Below are positions 1-12,127 of a stretch of 64,000 bases of DNA, in pieces. Positions within the stretch are counted from its first letter, which is position 1; each line of letters starts with the position of its first letter. Source of the stretch: Glossina fuscipes (Eukaryota; Arthropoda; Insecta; Diptera; Glossinidae); NCBI RefSeq assembly GCF_014805625.2, contig NW_023998414.1, forward strand, positions 25,963,766 to 26,027,765. Reading direction: 5' to 3'. Below the pieces are notes generated by a model that did not search any database, was not told the origin of the DNA, and saw only the letters and a list, made by a program, of their open reading frames with translations. Made by a program: the position numbers and the translations under genes.

Positions 1-660
1 ATGTTTAATAACTTTTTCGAGTACTCTATGTTTCTGAGAAAAGATATCAATATCTCATATATATAAAAAGATGTTGGCGTTATTCCTTAAAGCGAATATC
101 GAATATTCATGATTTCCTGAAATCTAGGAATAATTAAAAAAAAAAAAAAAAATCCCCAAAATTATTGCATTTAACTAATTGTTTTAAATTAATGGAGTTT
201 CGTATAGACTTTTCGGTTAGCGACTTCATATATCCGTCACCAGCATTTTATGACGTGACGTTCGTGTCGTCTTTTAGCAAAATTGCAAAAAATTTTTTCT
301 TAAAAATGTTATCAGCTGTGTTTTATTAGCGAAAATGTCAATGATGCAAAGCCAGACCACTTCCATTCTAAACTCATTAGTAGCATATACTCGAACATAT
401 GTTCAGATCTGTATTTAAGATGAGTAGTAAGTTTTTGATATTTACAGAGTTTGTTTTTTAATATTGACGACAGCCCATGCAGATCGGTCCGAGAATACAC
501 CTGAAAAGCATTAATCGCTTCTATATGTTATAAGCGAGAACAGGTATATGCTCGATAGTTTTTTAAATCAAAATTCTCCAAAAAATGAAAACACGCGCTT
601 ATTTCTATTTTCGTTCAATTTCATTATTTTCGTAATACAAAGAGAAAAAAATATATCTTT
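1..660. other. AT-rich non-coding stretch
   Basis: No coding signal in any frame: open frames are short and their translations resemble no family I recognise. The only structured item is an A17 homopolymer at 136-152. Confidence 0.6.
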
Positions 661-668
661 TTTATAGC

Positions 669-1000
669 CATCGCCGACGGATGAGGGATACATTCGTTTT
701 GTCAAAACGTTTGCAACGCCCAGAAAACAGCTTCAGAGATCCCACAAAGTATATATATTCTTGATCAGCATCAAATTCTGAATCAATTAACGCATGTTCG
801 TCTGGCTGTCTGTCCGTCTGAGTAAAGTCTTTTCCAAACATTCTCTTGACCGCAAAAATCAAGCTATCGACTTTAAATTTAGCAGAAATATTGAAAGTTG
901 TTGTTCGCAGGTTGGCATTGGGAATAGACACGCCCATAGTAACGCGTATAGGAGAGACACCTCCGTTTTCAATATTCAATATTTTCTATATTCTATGGGC
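669..1000 (-). mobile_element. A-family repeat, DINE-1/INE-1-like (Helitron-type, non-autonomous), copy A1
   Basis: The segment runs from a GACGGATGAGGGATAC-type end through AACGTTTGCAACGCCCAG and a TATATTCTTGATCAGCATC block to a GTCTGTCCGTCTG core at about 806-819. This order matches the abundant non-autonomous dipteran repeats of the DINE-1/INE-1 type. Inside the window, 697-723 matches the reverse complement of 17376-17402 at 24 of 27 bases, which shows directly that it is a repeat family. The strand is relative to the copies at 16.6 and 40.5 kb. Short open frames on both strands here are by-products of the repeat and not genes. The Helitron classification rests on family resemblance; the repetition is seen in the sequence. 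Confidence 0.75.
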
Positions 1001-1119
1001 ACTGCTCTAGGATGTCTTGAAAACTAGAAAAAAAAATGGGCCACGGCTCCTCATTTTTATAGTGTGTCATATTTTTTCCAAAACCTTTACAAAGCACACA
1101 AGAGAGACCCTCAAAACTC

Positions 1120-1200
1120 CTATACTGTCCGTCCATTCATTTGTCCATCTGTCCGTATACGCAACAGTGTATTATCTGTGGTAAGCGTTCTCCCTTGAAA
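1120..1200. repeat. GTCY-core repeat fragment
   Basis: The segment contains a CTGTCCGTCCATTC...GTCCATCTGTCCGTATACG arrangement, the same GTCY-type core as the A-family elements, but no other family landmark is clear. It may be the far end of the copy at 669-1000 or a separate decayed copy. Confidence 0.4.
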
Positions 1201-1249
1201 TGAAATAGAAATTTGAAAATGATCCACAGAACACGCCTACAAATCGTAC

Positions 1250-2730
1250 ACGTTCATGTCACAACAACTGTGAATATCTTTGTTTACCGGGTTTTTTGCT
1301 TGCAAAATACAATACAACACATAGAAAAAAAACTCAACCACATCCATTCAATATTGAAACGCGTGAATATCTAGTTCTTTTCCTTGTTTTCGGGATCACG
1401 GTGATGGGCATAAAAGTTGCGGTCACAACCGGATATAATTTTCTTAATTGTTTTTTATTTTTTTTTATTTGTAAATTGTTTTTTTCAATTGAGAGAAATC
1501 ATTTTTCTATTTCTGCGTAAGAGAGTTTTTTCTTTTTTTTTTGTTTAATATTTTCCATTCTGGAAATGAATTGAATTTTTACACTTTTGTTCTATCAAAT
1601 GTGTTGCTCTTTTATTTAACGTGCAGTAGATAGTTACAAAAGCACACTTCTGATTGTATACGATTTATATGGTTTTACAATATATATAAAAATTTCCATT
1701 ATATATATATACGATTTGTTGTGCGATGAGAAGTCTATTAGCCATGTAAAGCCGTAGATAGATATGCCCAATTATTTATTCCACTCCATAATCCTTGCCT
1801 AATTAACTCGTAATGGGTAGCTATCAGTTACCGTCATTGTGTCAGCTTTTAAAGCAAAATTCTAACGTATTTGATGAAATTAGGACTTCTTAGGGTGAAC
1901 GCTAAGCAATCTTAAGTCACAAATTGCTTTGTTAATTCCACACAGTTTAAAGAACCGAATATAATCATTTTTTATGCATTTTGCGTAATTTGTGAAAATG
2001 CTCTGAAACTATTATATATGTTGCGACTTTCCTTTTTAATCCTAACAACTCCTGGAAATTTAAATTTTCTCCAACTGAAATGGATGAATGGGTCCGTAGT
2101 CTCTAAGGTAACAAAAATGTAAACATATTTTATCGGATCTTTAGACATAGATATTCGTCGTTGGGTAACAAATCGGCAGAAAATAGGGTACGGGGAGGGC
2201 GGAACAATTCAAACTTCAAATTCATGCAAATTTGTTACTACAGCCATCGACTTGTGACTCGGCACATCTGCTTCGCTCTCAGTAAACGCGGTACACATTC
2301 GAAGAAAAGCATTCTTTCTTGCAACTTTTCATGTAAAATGCATGTGAACGCACCTTGCTGCGCTGTCTTTAGATTATTAAACATTTTCAGTAACATTATT
2401 GAGAACAATTTTTACGATTTTCATGACATTTCCAGCTGTGATAATCTGTTTTAGGCAATTCGTACGCTCAATGCCATAGCACGATCCGGTTTAATGTCAC
2501 CAAACTGCAGTGTCAATGCTAACTTTAAATAGTATTTTTTCCCCATTCAGCGTCAACCAAACCATTGTAATCATTGAAATAAAATGTAATTTTTCAATAC
2601 GTTTGCAGCCTTTCAACAATAATATGGATTTCTTGTCAGAGACGACTAGCCTGTGTCACTCCCGAAAATCATTGCCCGATATTTTGTATTGTTTTTCCTA
2701 TTTATTTATTGTAAATATACATATAAAACA
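1250..2730. other. AT-rich non-coding stretch
   Basis: Open frames at 1296-1520, 2161-2454 and 2510-2746 give unfamiliar translations without recognisable domains and are of a length expected by chance. I see no RNA gene and no clear repeat except short A/T and TA tracts (about 1680-1710). Confidence 0.55.
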
Positions 2731-2734
2731 AGTT

Positions 2735-2900
2735 GAAATGTTATAATCGAGCTTAGCCGATTACTTGTTCTCCCTTATAACGCTCTTCGCATGTCTTCGT
2801 TATAAAATACCAGAAATTATGCATCATTGTTATAAAAGGGATTACTTCTCATGCGAAGATAGGGATATGTCACTTAAGCTTACCAAATTTAACCATTGTT
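2735..2900 (+). mobile_element. B-family repeat with terminal hairpin, copy B0 (partial)
   Basis: A perfect 6-bp stem TAATCG (2744-2749) / CGATTA (2758-2763) encloses AGCTTAGC. It is followed by a CCCTTATA motif and a TATAAAATACCAGAAATTATG block that aligns, with an indel, to TATAGAATACAAAAATTATG in the most complete copy (59365-59385). The following TTATAAAAGGG...CTCATGCG also has a counterpart in that copy. A second inverted repeat, TCTTCGCATG (2784-2793) / CATGCGAAGA (2850-2859), lies inside. The far end cannot be placed. Confidence 0.55.
2784..2859. repeat. 10-bp perfect inverted repeat inside B0
   Basis: TCTTCGCATG at 2784-2793 and its exact reverse complement CATGCGAAGA at 2850-2859 are separated by 56 bases. 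It probably belongs to the B-family element and not to a host regulatory site. Confidence 0.5.
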
Positions 2901-3049
2901 TTGTACCAAGGCTCAAGTCTGGCTTCTGTAAGAACATTTGTATGGAAATCGGTTCGAACATTATTTTTTCCTATCAAAGTTTTATCATTTTGCATCATTT
3001 TGCCTTAAACTGTAATTTTGACGATTTTTCACATATATAAAGTTTTATA

Positions 3050-5650
3050 TACTTCCAATCAAATATATATCGAAATTGCCGTTTGAACATAAAAATACAA
3101 GAATAGAGATTACGAAGACATACGGACAGATGTGCTTAAATCATTATTGTACCGTAATAATTACTGTAGCAATAATCGTAATAGCACTAATTATACAATG
3201 AAAGTTTATTTTTCAATTTACGCTTGAATCACTTTTGTAACAACATCAACTTAAATTAAATAATATAATAATAAAAATTAATTAATGAACTCAAGTTGTC
3301 ATTGCAATATTAATTAATTACACTTGCACAGCACTTTTGTTTCAATTCGATCAGTTTCGGGACTTATTGATCGACGTAGTATGTAAGTAAGTTTTTGCAT
3401 ATTTTCGTTTGCCAAAAAAAAAAAAAGAAAAAAAAAGAAAAGAAATTCGCCATATTCGGTATACAAATGGGATAAATAGTTTTAGTGTTAACACTCATGT
3501 CTGTGGTGGATTCAGAAAAATTTCCACGAGAAGGTGAATAAATTGTAATCCTACTTGTTTTATTTAGCTAAAATTATTTTCTCCGCGAACTATGCATATA
3601 TGTACGATTCATGTGTGTGTGTGTGAAAAGATGAGAGATAAATATTTATTATTTGTTTTGTTTTTATTATTTTCATATGTAAGTCAGAAAAATGAAAAGC
3701 TTAAAAATACTGACATAATAATGTATATATACATATATATGTATGTAATATATGTATATATACCAGTTATATTGTAAGTTGATGATGCTGATCTGAAATA
3801 ACAGAAAATATTTGAATGCTATTGTTATGTCAGAGTTTTCGGAAAACTCAATGATATATGAAATATGTCAGTGGCGTGATGTGCATGATGTTTTATGTTT
3901 CATTTGAATTTTCATCGTACTCGCACGGTTTACGGTGAATAATAAGTTTCTCACTTCAAATATGAATAACCGGGGGAGACGAATGAATATTAATGAAAAT
4001 TTCGCATAAAGTTTAAATTAACTGATTATCGCTTACGGGGTTAAAATTACCATATAGTCGTTGTTTTTGCTTATTTTGTTAAATATCTGAGGTTCTAAAG
4101 TAATTCGATTTATTGCTTGTCATGTTCAAAAGAGTATTAATTTAATAATAATACTCTGTTCGATTGGGTTAAATTGTAGCGATTAATATACTGAGTTTAA
4201 ATTTAATATTTATTCCATCGACATCGGGTATATGGAGCAATGAAAAATAAAAGCTATGATAATAATTGCGAAAAACTGTCATAAAATTGAGGAAAATTTA
4301 AAAATTTTTATTTGCCTATGTAATTGAATGCAAGAACATAGCAGCGTTAACAATTCAAGCCGTATGTCTATTGATAGCTAACCTTGAAAGTTGGTAAAGT
4401 GGCAAAAAAGTGTTGAAAATTCCATATTTACACGTAAGACATCGTCTTATTACTTAAGTGTATATAAACTTTTAGGTACGGACGGAAATAAATTTAAAAT
4501 GCGCCCCGAAGTGAATGGGACCATTTTTTTGAATATATTATGAAATATTATTTTCACTTCTTAACGACTGCCATAACTTGAAAGGTAAACGACATTCACT
4601 GGTTTTTTTTTTTTATAGAAATGCTTTACTTAATGGATTAAATTTACAATGACAGTCGAAAAGTCAACGCCCAGACGTAAGCGATGATATATGTGTCAGT
4701 CATTCGAAATTGTAGACGAATTTATCACAGATCAATTTTCTCAGATCAGCAATCTTTGTTGGAATTAATGAAATATCAATTTATTAGATTTCAACTAAAC
4801 GTTTAGCTCTGCCAAAAGTCTCTTCACGCTTTGCTCCTCACCAAGGATTTGATGGTGAAAAATTGCGCAGAATTTGATATTAAAAATCATCTTTTAATTA
4901 TCTAACACTCATCTATATTCATCTGATTTATCATAGCATGATGTTCTGCTTACTCCTCAATATGCATTCGCGGATGAAAGGGAGGCATTAAAGACTTGCA
5001 TTAATACAACAAACATACAGTTATTTACGATGACATAACTTCATACCTCAATTGCCTATATCGTCTATATCGTGTATATCGTCTTTGAAGGATGAAAATT
5101 TCTAACTCAGGCAGTCAATAATACTTGGCGCCACTAAGGTGTCCTATTTGCAAAAAGTTCTCTAGATGAGCTTTTTATTAAGCATTCCTTTAACGAATTT
5201 ATTTCAATAAAAGTCTTGGATCGGAAAAAATTTGGGTCAATCATAGACAGAATATGTTTTCAAAAGATATTGCATCAATAAGCGGCCCATAAATTTCAGT
5301 GCTTCAAACGCGTCCTTAACGATGTAAGATAACTCAAAGAGAAACTCAATGATATTCGAACAAAAGTCAGGTAAGGCCTATATGTAATAGTAACGTGGCG
5401 TAAACATTTCTAAAAAAGTCGAAATATAAAGTTCCGGCAACATTTGCTAGCAGCGGAGACTCGACCTCTGAATATATACATAATTTATTTCGATCACAAT
5501 TTATTCGATCGAATTTCTATGGGCGAGTATTTATTGGAATGTAATTCATTTTAATGATTTTTAAACAGTTGGCAATGACTGATGAACAATGAGAAAATCA
5601 ACGACGATTGAGCCACACGTTCTCAGTCGGAAGTTTACAGAAACTGTCAG
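3050..5650. other. AT-rich non-coding stretch with a TAATTA cluster
   Basis: No gene is recognisable. At 3277-3320 there are two dense runs of ATTAATTA-type homeodomain core motifs, at 3413-3446 an A/G-rich run, and at 3721-3775 an imperfect TA/TATG tract. The rest is unstructured to my reading. Confidence 0.5.
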
Positions 5651-5659
5651 CTGTACGGC

Positions 5660-6010
5660 TACTGGCATACTTACATGTTGCTCCTTGATTGGTTCGAATT
5701 TGCATTGCCGACGGTAGGATTGGTTGCATGTACTGCGGGCAGTACAAAAAACCTCAATGAATTTGTAAATAGGAAAGGTCGAAGACATTAAATGTCGCAG
5801 ACTTTTGATGTTGTTGTAATGCACTCACCTGACTGTTTGGTAATTACCTATTGCAAGATTTGTTCAAATCTTTGAACACATGCCTTGCCAAGTTACTGAT
5901 AGGCAGAGGCTATTGCATGTACTGAAAGCAGTACACATACGAGGCGTAAGCGTTAAATGATTTGTCTTCAGCGTTTTGCCAGAGGCAAATGTCGCAAAGT
6001 TTTCGAGCGG
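5660..6010. repeat. Diverged tandem duplication around a GTACTG hairpin
   Basis: TTGCATGTACTG occurs at 5724-5735 and again at 5913-5924, a spacing of 189 bp. In both places it begins an inverted repeat GTACTG-N4-CAGTAC (5730-5745 and 5919-5934). The loops differ (CGGG versus AAAG) while the stems are intact. Flanks are also similar: a GCATTGCC/GCCTTGCC motif upstream and an AAATGTCGCA motif downstream of each copy (about 5791-5800 and 5989-5998). This supports an old duplication of roughly 190 bp. Confidence 0.55.
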
Positions 6011-6320
6011 GAACGGACTTGAGCGCGTGTGCGCATTTTTTTTTCAAGCTTACTTGGATTTATAAATTTGTTAGAGGAGTTTTTGTGGAGGAATTACGTT
6101 CTCAGTTTGAAAATTTAACTATCTATTAGGTGCTAGTTCACTTCTTAATATTCACTTCTTAATACTTGCCAATTTTACCATCTTGTCAACTTTCCAGCAA
6201 CAGACAGGTGGTCGGGCTTGTCTAAAATAACTATGCAACTAGCGCGTTCGCCTAACATATATATGCAGTCTGTCAAGTCGCAGGGCTATAAACGGAAATT
6301 AATGTAGCTTTTGTGTTACG

Positions 6321-6393
6321 GTAGTAGCAGTCATTGGTATTAGTAGTAGCAGTAGCGGTAGTAGTAGAAGCGGTGGTACTTGTAGTTACAGTA
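6321..6393 (+). repeat. Imperfect (AGT)n trinucleotide tract
   Basis: A run of GTAGTAGCAGT/AGTAGCGGT units with several substitutions. Short and degenerate. Confidence 0.7.
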
Positions 6394-6810
6394 ATGCTTG
6401 TCTGAATATGTTTTTCAAATTGACTCAGTGAAGATACGCAGGCATACAAATAGCCATTAACAGTTTAACTAATGTATTTTATAGTTAACGGTTCCATTAA
6501 TAAGAGTTAGAAACTGGCGGCAGCACTAAACGTCAACTGATATTACGCTTACAAATAGATTAAAGGGAAGATGTGAAGCACGCGAAGGACTATGAAAGGA
6601 TGTTTTTGCATAGAAAGTTTGTATGTATGTCAGTGTTATAACAAAACAACTGTGTAATTATAAAAGACATGAGTAAACATTAACTACGCATATACAATAT
6701 AACTGTACAGAATGTGCTTAGGGTAACGAGCATAGCTGAATGCGACCGTTTACTAACGAATAATTGCAAACGTCAAAGTTTTGGTATGAACATGCAAAAA
6801 ATATGGTTAC

Positions 6811-6878
6811 AAAAAAAAAAAAAACAAAAACAAAAATAAAAAATATACAACAATAATAAAAAATAAAAAAAAAAAAAA
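6811..6878 (+). repeat. A-rich low-complexity tract
   Basis: Two A14 runs (6811-6824 and 6865-6878) joined by A-rich sequence with isolated C and T. Confidence 0.85.
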
Positions 6879-7203
6879 GATTTGGAAAAGGTTTACTAGT
6901 TGGTTATGCTGGTTGCTTGTTTGGTTGCTGGTTGTGTGGACGTTGCGCAATTTTCTGTTAACTCTTTATAAATGCGCGCACAAAGTTAAGCTTAGGCTTA
7001 AAACACAAAATCACGGTTACAAATTTCACGTTAATAATGATAGTGTACAGTGTTGCAATAGAGCAAAGCTAACATTCTTCTACCAATTGTGCATACAAGT
7101 GTACGCCATCGACTAACCATAGCCACACAAATATGACTGCAAAATAGGTAACATTCACAACATATCCTTCGTCGCCGTTATATTCACTATATGAACTAAA
7201 ATG

Positions 7204-7209
<6 letters not shown>

Positions 7210-7243
<34 letters not shown>
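7210..7243. repeat. (AT)17 microsatellite
   Basis: An uninterrupted alternating A/T run of 34 bases. A17 at 7359-7375 and T18 at 7601-7618 follow nearby. Confidence 0.95.
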
Positions 7244-7246
<3 letters not shown>

Positions 7247-7689
7247 TATATAAGTATGTAGGTGTTGAGGGAATTTTTCAAATGCGGTAACTATGCCGTC
7301 ATATGATGTTGAATATTTTCTGATATGTTTTTCCGGATATTTCCACAAGCAATCAAATAAAAAAAAAAAAAAAAATTTTTACGGATTAATGCAAACACGA
7401 GAAAAATGAAGATTTTTCTCTGAAAATTTTTACAATGAAATTTCCCATAATTGGCGGAAAATCTTTAAATCCACTAGATCTCCTGTACAAGACTTAGAAA
7501 TGCGCCTTCAAAACCCCTTAAGATAACTACGCAAATTTGCTTAAAATTATTAATTTCAGTCAACATCTTCCGTTCCATGGATCCACCTTCCAAGACTTGG
7601 TTTTTTTTTTTTTTTTTTGTTATTTTATTTTTAACCTTTCCTTACTAAGAACCGCAGATTAAGTTCGGAAATTTATGAAATCCAGTATC

Positions 7690-8100
7690 TCTGCTATATA
7701 AATATGATGGAAGTCTTATTTAGGATCGTTTGATAGAACTGTCACACTTACCTTTCTTTCTCACAACACTGTACAATAATAAGAAATTGAAAAAAAAGTT
7801 CATGAAAGCTTTCTCAATCGATTGTTTCAGCGTTTCGTTATCTTCCCATTCTCTATGTTCATTCATCCGGCTGTTCGTATCTTTTCGAATTGAACTCGCG
7901 TCCCTTTGTTTGTAAATTCTTTGGTAATATCTTTGTCGGTCCGTCTGTTTGGTGAAAGGTTGGTATTAGAAGCAGAACAAATTTCAAGAAAGTGTGATGA
8001 TAGTCACTAAACTTATCCAATAATCAAATAATTGAGCGTTAACATTTTATAGTCCGGCGAGGCTGACGTCTTAACACCCTATACCGATTCAATTAATACA
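7690..8100. mobile_element. Decayed B-family-like repeat end
   Basis: AGTCCGGCGAGGCTGAC at 8051-8066 followed by TTAACACCCTATACC resembles the B-family terminal hairpin and CCCTA motif at 59302-59335, with the stem reduced by substitutions. A TCGGTCCGTCTG core lies upstream at about 7935-7948. The hairpin end is moderately convincing; the extent upstream is a guess. Confidence 0.4.
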
Positions 8101-8592
8101 ACACTTTATCTATCTCTATCTAATCTGGTTGCGTTGACAAACATTTTTTTTTTTTTTGATATTGGCGTCATAATTTGATAATGGCTGAGTAAAAAATTGT
8201 AATAGTGCTTAACTGTTTAAATGCTTTTTTTTTCGCTTTAAAAAATCTGAAAAGAATTAGTCAGGGAACGGTTCGCTGCCGCGTGGTCTAGGGTACATTA
8301 TTCTCAATGATTAGTACATACGTTAGGGATATAAAAACTCTTTTTTTTTTCTAAAGGGACATATTATTGCAAATGCAACAATTGCTTTCGTTTCCACTGT
8401 CAGCGCTTTTGCTTAGAAAGCACAGACACGAACCTGAAAACATCGCTTATTACGTAAGTAATATAATATATGCTCTTATATTGAGTCAAAGGAAAAGCTT
8501 ATGGCGTTTTGCCTAATGAATGGGTTTAAGTTACGCCATTTCGCATACTATAATATGGCACGATTCAGATGAAACAGCCTGCCTATATAATT

Positions 8593-8614
8593 AAAAAAAA
8601 AAAAAAAAAAAAAA
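8593..8614 (+). repeat. A22 homopolymer
   Basis: Uninterrupted A run within AT-rich non-coding DNA. Confidence 0.95.
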
Positions 8615-8619
8615 CTACC

Positions 8620-11160
8620 ACTACGACATTTGTTAATTCAGTCTAAGAGTATTGTGGTCTGAAAATGCGAAATTCGACTCCTTAAAATTAGTTAATTGTC
8701 TTTCAATTTAAGCGAAAGTAGTTGGAAACTATCTATGGAATTATTGACCGATTCACTATAGGTAATCGATTAGTAACGTATGTATTTCATTGGATCTCTG
8801 AGTTTAACGTCGAGACGTTGCAACCGTTTAGAAAAGCTCTATGCACCACGCATCCTTCACTGTTGGGCCTGAATTGGGCCCATTGGGACATTTTTTGAGG
8901 CACTCATAAGTAATAGTGTTTAGACAAAATGAGTACGCATCCAACAGACAGTATTGGGTTGAAAAGTTACACATGCTTTACGCAAAAACTTGTCTGATTT
9001 TTAGGAAAATTCATACATCTTTCCGAACATATTTTAAGTTAAGAGATAAGCCAAGCAGGCGGAATGTAGCCTTTTTCATATACGTTAAAATTCAATTCAT
9101 TTGTTATGTTGTTACACCATTTCGAAAATAAACTCCCATTAAATTGTCAGTAAATGCATGGATATGAAGGTTCGGTTTTACACCTTAATCCGATCGATTT
9201 GGAATGTTCTAATGTTTTCTGGAGTCATTAATAAACGCTTTAGTTTTCATTAAACAGGCAATAAGAGCAATAGAAGTAATAGAGCATCGTTGCATCCTTT
9301 CGAGTATAGGTATACAATTTTGCAGGGAACGATGCCCATGTGCTTCATAGTAATGATTGCAAGCTACATATTGTAATTTAATCGTAATGTAACTCTTTTT
9401 TACATATATACAAATTTACATGCACTCACATTTTAAATCTAATTTATTATTAATGTTTCAATCGACGTGCAATAGCACATAAACAGCAAATACGATAGTA
9501 AGAAAAAAGAACCGGTAAATATATGTAAATGAAATATGTGAACGCCGAAGTAAAATGAGAAACTATAAAGCGTAATTATGTAATATAAATATATTACATA
9601 CTGACATATCACATATTAATAAAATAATTTTTAATTTTATATTATTTAAGTAAATGTATAAATTCGAAAACAAACTGAGCTCTCTACACAAAGCCATGAC
9701 GATTAACAACAAGCTTTCTTCCCTATTTACATTTTTACCTATAGCATGGAAGCTATCATGGTTTATAAGGGAACATCAACATCAACAATGGCTACAAAAA
9801 TTACGCTTATGTTCAGGTTACGATACAATCGCAAAGCCATAGAGATATTAAAAGTCATAAGGTAGTCACAAGCATTTCTTTTCTCGTTCTCTTTTGTCGC
9901 TTTGCAGTCTTTTCATACAACGCAAAAGATATCGAGACTTTTTATTGCGATTATTGGTCGGATAATATTAAATTTGATTGAGAAAACACAAGGAACACAA
10001 TCACCAACTCTTTTGGCTAGTAAACGATCGAAATAGCCATAATATGGCAGCTATAGGTTATTTTTTTTAAGCAAAATCAAGCTCGGTATTCTAGTATCTC
10101 TATATCGCTGGCATATTTTATAATTAATCCCTACCTAAATTGCAAAGTTAAAAAATCGAGTAAGCAAAGAATCGCGACGAACAACTCATTGATCGCGGAT
10201 GCAAATCTCAAGGGCGATAGAGTTTGCAATAGAGGCGAGGATATGAGCTAAGTTGTGGCGGCAAACTTTCGAATCCATTCTTTTCTAAGTTATTTACAAT
10301 ATATATTATTCAATAAATATATAAATAAATATAGAATGGAAGAGTAATGCACAATGCAGCCAGGTTTCGAATCCTCGCTCTTCTCAATGCATTGTTACTA
10401 TCATTGACACAAAAAAACAAGATAATGTTTTTGTGACCATTAATTTTGAAAAGAAAAAGGCTTAGCTTACCGACTCTATTGAAATTTATTAATTTTCCTA
10501 TTGATAAGTAATATCTTGTAAAAAGAGAACAAAAACAAGATGAAAATGTTGAAATAAAGTTAATTAGCAGTGTATAGAGTGTTTAACGTATTCGTTTAAA
10601 GCTCACGCATTCAAAAAATTTTGTTTATTAAGAAATTCGAATGAAAAAAAATTCATGAAAATAAATTAATAGAAATATAAACAATCAATAATGAAATGAA
10701 ACAATAGCAAAAATTTATGAAATAAAAAAAAATAAAAAAACACTATAATGATTACTTTATCATTATTAATTTTAATTATTTCATCAATATAATTAATTAC
10801 AAAACCTTGCTTTTTTTTTGTTGTATTTTAGGTTCTAAAGAGAAAGTAGATAACCATATAATGTTTGAATTACTTTACACTAATTACAGCATATAAATAT
10901 TTTACAATTATAAATACGACTATGGGATTTTTAACTTGGAAGTATTTATACCATAGGCTTTTGTGTTTTGTAAACAAAACCTTGAGAATTTTACAGATAT
11001 ATGAGAAATATTTTCAGGCTGTTCACGCGTAGGGTAACAGCGTACAAATTTAATTTTATGAAAATTAAGAATACATTGCACAGATGCTATAAGTTTAACA
11101 TAAAATTTCAATCGATTTACTCACGATCCTATATTCCTCTGTCTAATCAAATTTCTTCTT
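8620..11160. other. AT-rich non-coding stretch
   Basis: Open frames at 8916-9131, 9654-9842 and 10920-11111 encode unfamiliar peptides with no domain or repeat pattern. I checked the GGTTTCGAATCCTCG-like motif near 10362 for a tRNA arm and found no supporting cloverleaf. Otherwise nothing stands out. Confidence 0.5.
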
Positions 11161-11165
11161 CTCCA

Positions 11166-11244
11166 TACCACAAAGTATAAGTGCTCTTGATTTGCGTCAA
11201 ATTCTGAAACGATTTAAATATGTATGTCCGTCGGTCCGATTGTC
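11166..11244 (-). mobile_element. A-family repeat truncated by the assembly gap, copy A2
   Basis: CCACAAAGTATAAGTGCTCTTGATTTGCGTC, then AAATTCTGAAACGATTTAAATATG and GTCCGTCGGTCCG, repeats the order seen at 742-819. It runs directly into the undetermined bases, so the remainder of the element lies in the gap. Confidence 0.6.
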
Positions 11245-11992
11245 NNNNNNNNNNNNNNNNNNNNNNNNNNNNNNNNNNNNNNNNNNNNNNNNNNNNNNNN
11301 NNNNNNNNNNNNNNNNNNNNNNNNNNNNNNNNNNNNNNNNNNNNNNNNNNNNNNNNNNNNNNNNNNNNNNNNNNNNNNNNNNNNNNNNNNNNNNNNNNNN
11401 NNNNNNNNNNNNNNNNNNNNNNNNNNNNNNNNNNNNNNNNNNNNNNNNNNNNNNNNNNNNNNNNNNNNNNNNNNNNNNNNNNNNNNNNNNNNNNNNNNNN
11501 NNNNNNNNNNNNNNNNNNNNNNNNNNNNNNNNNNNNNNNNNNNNNNNNNNNNNNNNNNNNNNNNNNNNNNNNNNNNNNNNNNNNNNNNNNNNNNNNNNNN
11601 NNNNNNNNNNNNNNNNNNNNNNNNNNNNNNNNNNNNNNNNNNNNNNNNNNNNNNNNNNNNNNNNNNNNNNNNNNNNNNNNNNNNNNNNNNNNNNNNNNNN
11701 NNNNNNNNNNNNNNNNNNNNNNNNNNNNNNNNNNNNNNNNNNNNNNNNNNNNNNNNNNNNNNNNNNNNNNNNNNNNNNNNNNNNNNNNNNNNNNNNNNNN
11801 NNNNNNNNNNNNNNNNNNNNNNNNNNNNNNNNNNNNNNNNNNNNNNNNNNNNNNNNNNNNNNNNNNNNNNNNNNNNNNNNNNNNNNNNNNNNNNNNNNNN
11901 NNNNNNNNNNNNNNNNNNNNNNNNNNNNNNNNNNNNNNNNNNNNNNNNNNNNNNNNNNNNNNNNNNNNNNNNNNNNNNNNNNNNNNNNNNNN
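11245..11992. other. Assembly gap (748 N)
   Basis: 748 consecutive undetermined bases. Long open frames that appear to span it are artefacts. The gap begins inside an A-family repeat, so repeat collapse is a plausible cause. Confidence 0.99.
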
Positions 11993-12127
11993 TACATATT
12001 TATATCTGTATATTTAATTTATAATTAATATGTTTTTTTAAAAACTAAATTAACACCAAATTAACAAAAAAACATACCTCTTTTAATATAGTTATTCATA
12101 TGAGGACTTTTCAAAGTAAGCTGTTGT

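Noticed and set aside
2161..2454. 97-codon open frame
   Set aside because: No recognisable motif; length consistent with chance.
5815..5835. CAG|GTGAGT donor consensus on the minus strand
   Set aside because: The sequence upstream of it has no supported exon, and the open frame 5561-5824 begins after the site instead of before it.
10340..10400. GGTTTCGAATCC motif resembling a tRNA T-arm
   Set aside because: The stem bases around the loop do not pair and there is no acceptor or D-arm upstream.
11192..12028. Long open frames of 265-278 codons on both strands
   Set aside because: They consist of undetermined bases in the assembly gap.
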